DNA from: Methylothermaceae bacterium
Lineage (GTDB): Bacteria; Pseudomonadota; Gammaproteobacteria; Methylococcales; Methylothermaceae
Reading direction: 5' to 3'
Length of the DNA stretch: 8,486 nt
NCBI GenBank assembly: GCA_027024125.1
Contig: JALVSV010000499.1
Location: 1 to 8,486 of the forward strand
Shown: in pieces, positions 6,676 through 8,486 of the stretch
Layout: each line of letters begins with the position of its first letter
Numbering within the stretch: position 1 is the first letter of the stretch
Program-made: the position numbers and the translations under genes
Notes under the pieces: generated by a model
What the model saw: the letters and a program-made list of their open reading frames with translations, nothing else
Told to the model about the DNA's origin: nothing
Databases searched by the model: none

Positions 6676-8486
6676 ATGTGCCTGATTCGGCTGCTGCTGG
6701 GTATCTGCCTGACAGCCTGCATCTCCCCTTGCTTTGCCCAGCTGGAGTTGACCCAGGCCGAGCGCACCTGGCTAAGGGAGCACCCCGTCATCCGTCTGGG
6801 GGTGGATGGAGGCTATGCCCCTTACTCTTATTTTGACCGGGACGGCCATTTCCAGGGGGCTGCCGCCGACTTCCTCAGACTGATCGAAGATCGACTGGGC
6901 ATCCGCTTCGAACCTGTCCGAAACCTGACATGGCCTCAGATACTGGATGCTGCAAGAAAAAAAAACCTGGATGCCATCGCCACTGTGGTCAAACATCCGG
7001 AGCGCGGAGCCTATCTGGATTTCACCCGTATCTATCTTCCTACCCCCCTGGTCATCATGACCCGAAGGGAACAGCCTCAGTTCAAATCCGCCCGCGACCT
7101 CGAGTCAATGACCGTACTGCTGGTAAGAGGCTATTCTTCGGCCCAACAGGCCATGGAGCGCTATCCAAAAATTCTCCCGGTATGGGTGGACACCCCCCTG
7201 GAGGGGCTCATGGCGGTCGCCGGAGCGGAAGCCGACGCCTATGTTGGTGTGTTGGGGGTGAATACATGGCTTTCCCAACATAATGGAATTTCCAACCTCA
7301 AGGTCAATGCCGCTTTCGACATGGTCAAAAATGGCCAGCGACTGGGTGTGCGCAAAGACTGGCCACAACTCGCCGAGATTCTGGACAAGGCACTGGGAGA
7401 TATCTCCGCAGCCGAACGCAACTCCATCTTCAAACGCTGGATACCCATAGATTCCGAAACCATCCCCGTCCTTGGAACCGGCCTGACCCTGGCTGACCTG
7501 GAATGGTTTCGCAACCTTCCACCCCTGAAATTGGGGTTTTTAAGCGATGCCCGCCCTTTTTCCTTTATAAACGCTAAAGGACAGCCAGATGGGGTTACCC
7601 AGGAAATGCTGCGATGGATACAGGACCATACCGATGCCACTTTCGAATATTTACCTGCACAAAAACCGTCGGAACTGCTGATCATGCTTCGCCGGAAGAA
7701 ACTGGATCTGGCCACTATCCCCACGGTGAACGAACTCTCACCCTCGGGCATCCGCTTGACAGCCCCTTTCATCCGCTCGATTCTGATGATTTTTGCCAAG
7801 GGAAATCATCGTTTTTCCGGTGCCGAGGCCGAACTTTACGATCTGACTGTAGCAGCTTACCGCCATGGGCCCGCCTATGACTATTTGACCAGGCTACCCC
7901 ATGCCAAAATCATCGGCACAAACAGCATCAACGAAGCGCTCGAGGCAGTTGCAATGGGCAGGGCCGATGCAGCTATCATGGACGCCACTTTGGGGCTACG
8001 CGCTTTGGATGTCATGGCGCTGGATCAGGTCAGGGCACAAGCCCCTTTGCAGGGTGCCAATACCGCATTGCACCTGGGAGTCCAAATGGATCGGCCAAAA
8101 CTGGCGAGGCTGCTGGATCAGCTGATTCAGGCCATGTCGCCGACCGAACACGCCGCCATCCTCTCACACTGGTTCGGGATGCCAGCCAATGGTATTCATC
8201 CTGCCAGAATACTCCAATGGATAGGCATGGCACTGGCAATGGTGCTACTCATGGCGCTATTGTTTTTACTTTGGAGTCGTACCCTGCAGCGAGAATTGGC
8301 GCGGCGCCAGGCCAAAGAAAGGCGATTGCAGCGCAAAATCAGGGAACGCCAGCGGCTGTTGGAAGCTATCGTTCATTCCATTCCGGATCTGCTTTTCCGG
8401 GTTGCTGCAGATGGCACCATTCTCGGCTATCACGCTGGTGACAAGACCGAACTCTATGTCCCCCCAGAATCCTTCCTGGGTAAAAA
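6676..8486 (+). CDS. Dual Venus-flytrap periplasmic sensor with PAS domain, 3' end outside window
   Basis: An open frame running to the window edge (603 complete codons). The start of a signal peptide (MCLIRLLLGICLTACISPCFA, likely cut before Q22) is followed by two tandem bacterial solute-binding family 3 domains. The first is about 27-256 (WLREHPVIRLGVDGGYAPY, then DAIATVVKHPERGAYLDFT). The second is about 270-501 (KLGFLSDARPFSFI, then LDLATIPT and LTAPF). One membrane helix follows at about 513-533, then a charged coiled-coil linker (534-562) and the beginning of a PAS domain (LLEAIVHSIPDLLFRV, from about 561). This is the layout of BvgS/EvgS-type sensors. The output domain, a histidine kinase or GGDEF/EAL, lies beyond the window and cannot be decided. 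ATG 6676 is 13 bases after galU with no clear Shine-Dalgarno sequence; cotranscription is likely. The ligand is unknown. A nine-A run falls in codons 94-97. Confidence 0.88.
   Translation, partial: MCLIRLLLGICLTACISPCFAQLELTQAERTWLREHPVIRLGVDGGYAPYSYFDRDGHFQGAAADFLRLIEDRLGIRFEPVRNLTWPQILDAARKKNLDAIATVVKHPERGAYLDFTRIYLPTPLVIMTRREQPQFKSARDLESMTVLLVRGYSSAQQAMERYPKILPVWVDTPLEGLMAVAGAEADAYVGVLGVNTWLSQHNGISNLKVNAAFDMVKNGQRLGVRKDWPQLAEILDKALGDISAAERNSIFKRWIPIDSETIPVLGTGLTLADLEWFRNLPPLKLGFLSDARPFSFINAKGQPDGVTQEMLRWIQDHTDATFEYLPAQKPSELLIMLRRKKLDLATIPTVNELSPSGIRLTAPFIRSILMIFAKGNHRFSGAEAELYDLTVAAYRHGPAYDYLTRLPHAKIIGTNSINEALEAVAMGRADAAIMDATLGLRALDVMALDQVRAQAPLQGANTALHLGVQMDRPKLARLLDQLIQAMSPTEHAAILSHWFGMPANGIHPARILQWIGMALAMVLLMALLFLLWSRTLQRELARRQAKERRLQRKIRERQRLLEAIVHSIPDLLFRVAADGTILGYHAGDKTELYVPPESFLGK

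Noticed and set aside
7521..7541. ACCCC/GGGGT stem followed by five T, resembling an intrinsic terminator
   Set aside because: It lies inside the sensor coding sequence between the two binding domains (PPLKLGF), with only a 5-bp stem. The frame continues for the rest of the window.

Overview
This 8.5 kb window reads as ordinary bacterial chromosome, moderately GC-rich and densely coding. UvrB, GalU, CysC and a dual-Venus-flytrap sensor suggest a proteobacterium, probably a gammaproteobacterium. That placement is by impression of the protein sequences and has not been tested by any search. I see no rRNA, tRNA, CRISPR array, insertion sequence or phage gene. No stretch over 300 bases lacks a gene.

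Layout. (1) Positions 1-1657, plus strand: the 3' part of a small multi-membrane protein, then a 398-residue membrane-associated protein with a TerB-like helical C-terminus. Neither is a named gene I recognise. The second carries a perfect 21-bp inverted repeat inside its coding sequence (683-729), the most unusual feature of the window. (2) 1658-1751: a convergent intergenic gap with overlapping hairpins, one of which fits an intrinsic terminator for the minus-strand gene. (3) 1752-2930, minus strand: an aspartate aminotransferase of the class Ib type. (4) 2967-5093, plus strand: uvrB, divergent from the aminotransferase, with a start codon that may be placed about 29 codons too early. (5) 5159-8486, plus strand: cysC (APS kinase), galU (UTP-glucose-1-phosphate uridylyltransferase, GTG start overlapping cysC by 11 bases) and a large sensor gene that runs off the window end. 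A candidate sigma70 promoter lies at the uvrB stop codon just before cysC.

How the genes may work together. UvrB is nucleotide excision repair and the aminotransferase is amino-acid metabolism; these look like unrelated neighbours. CysC makes PAPS and GalU makes UDP-glucose, both activated donors. With no cysD, cysN or cysH visible in the window, the tight cysC-galU pair could feed a (possibly sulfated) surface polysaccharide, although ordinary sulfate assimilation is not excluded. The downstream sensor has a signal peptide, two periplasmic solute-binding domains, one membrane helix and the start of a PAS domain. It lies only 13 bases after galU and may be cotranscribed. Its output domain (histidine kinase, GGDEF/EAL or other) is outside the window.
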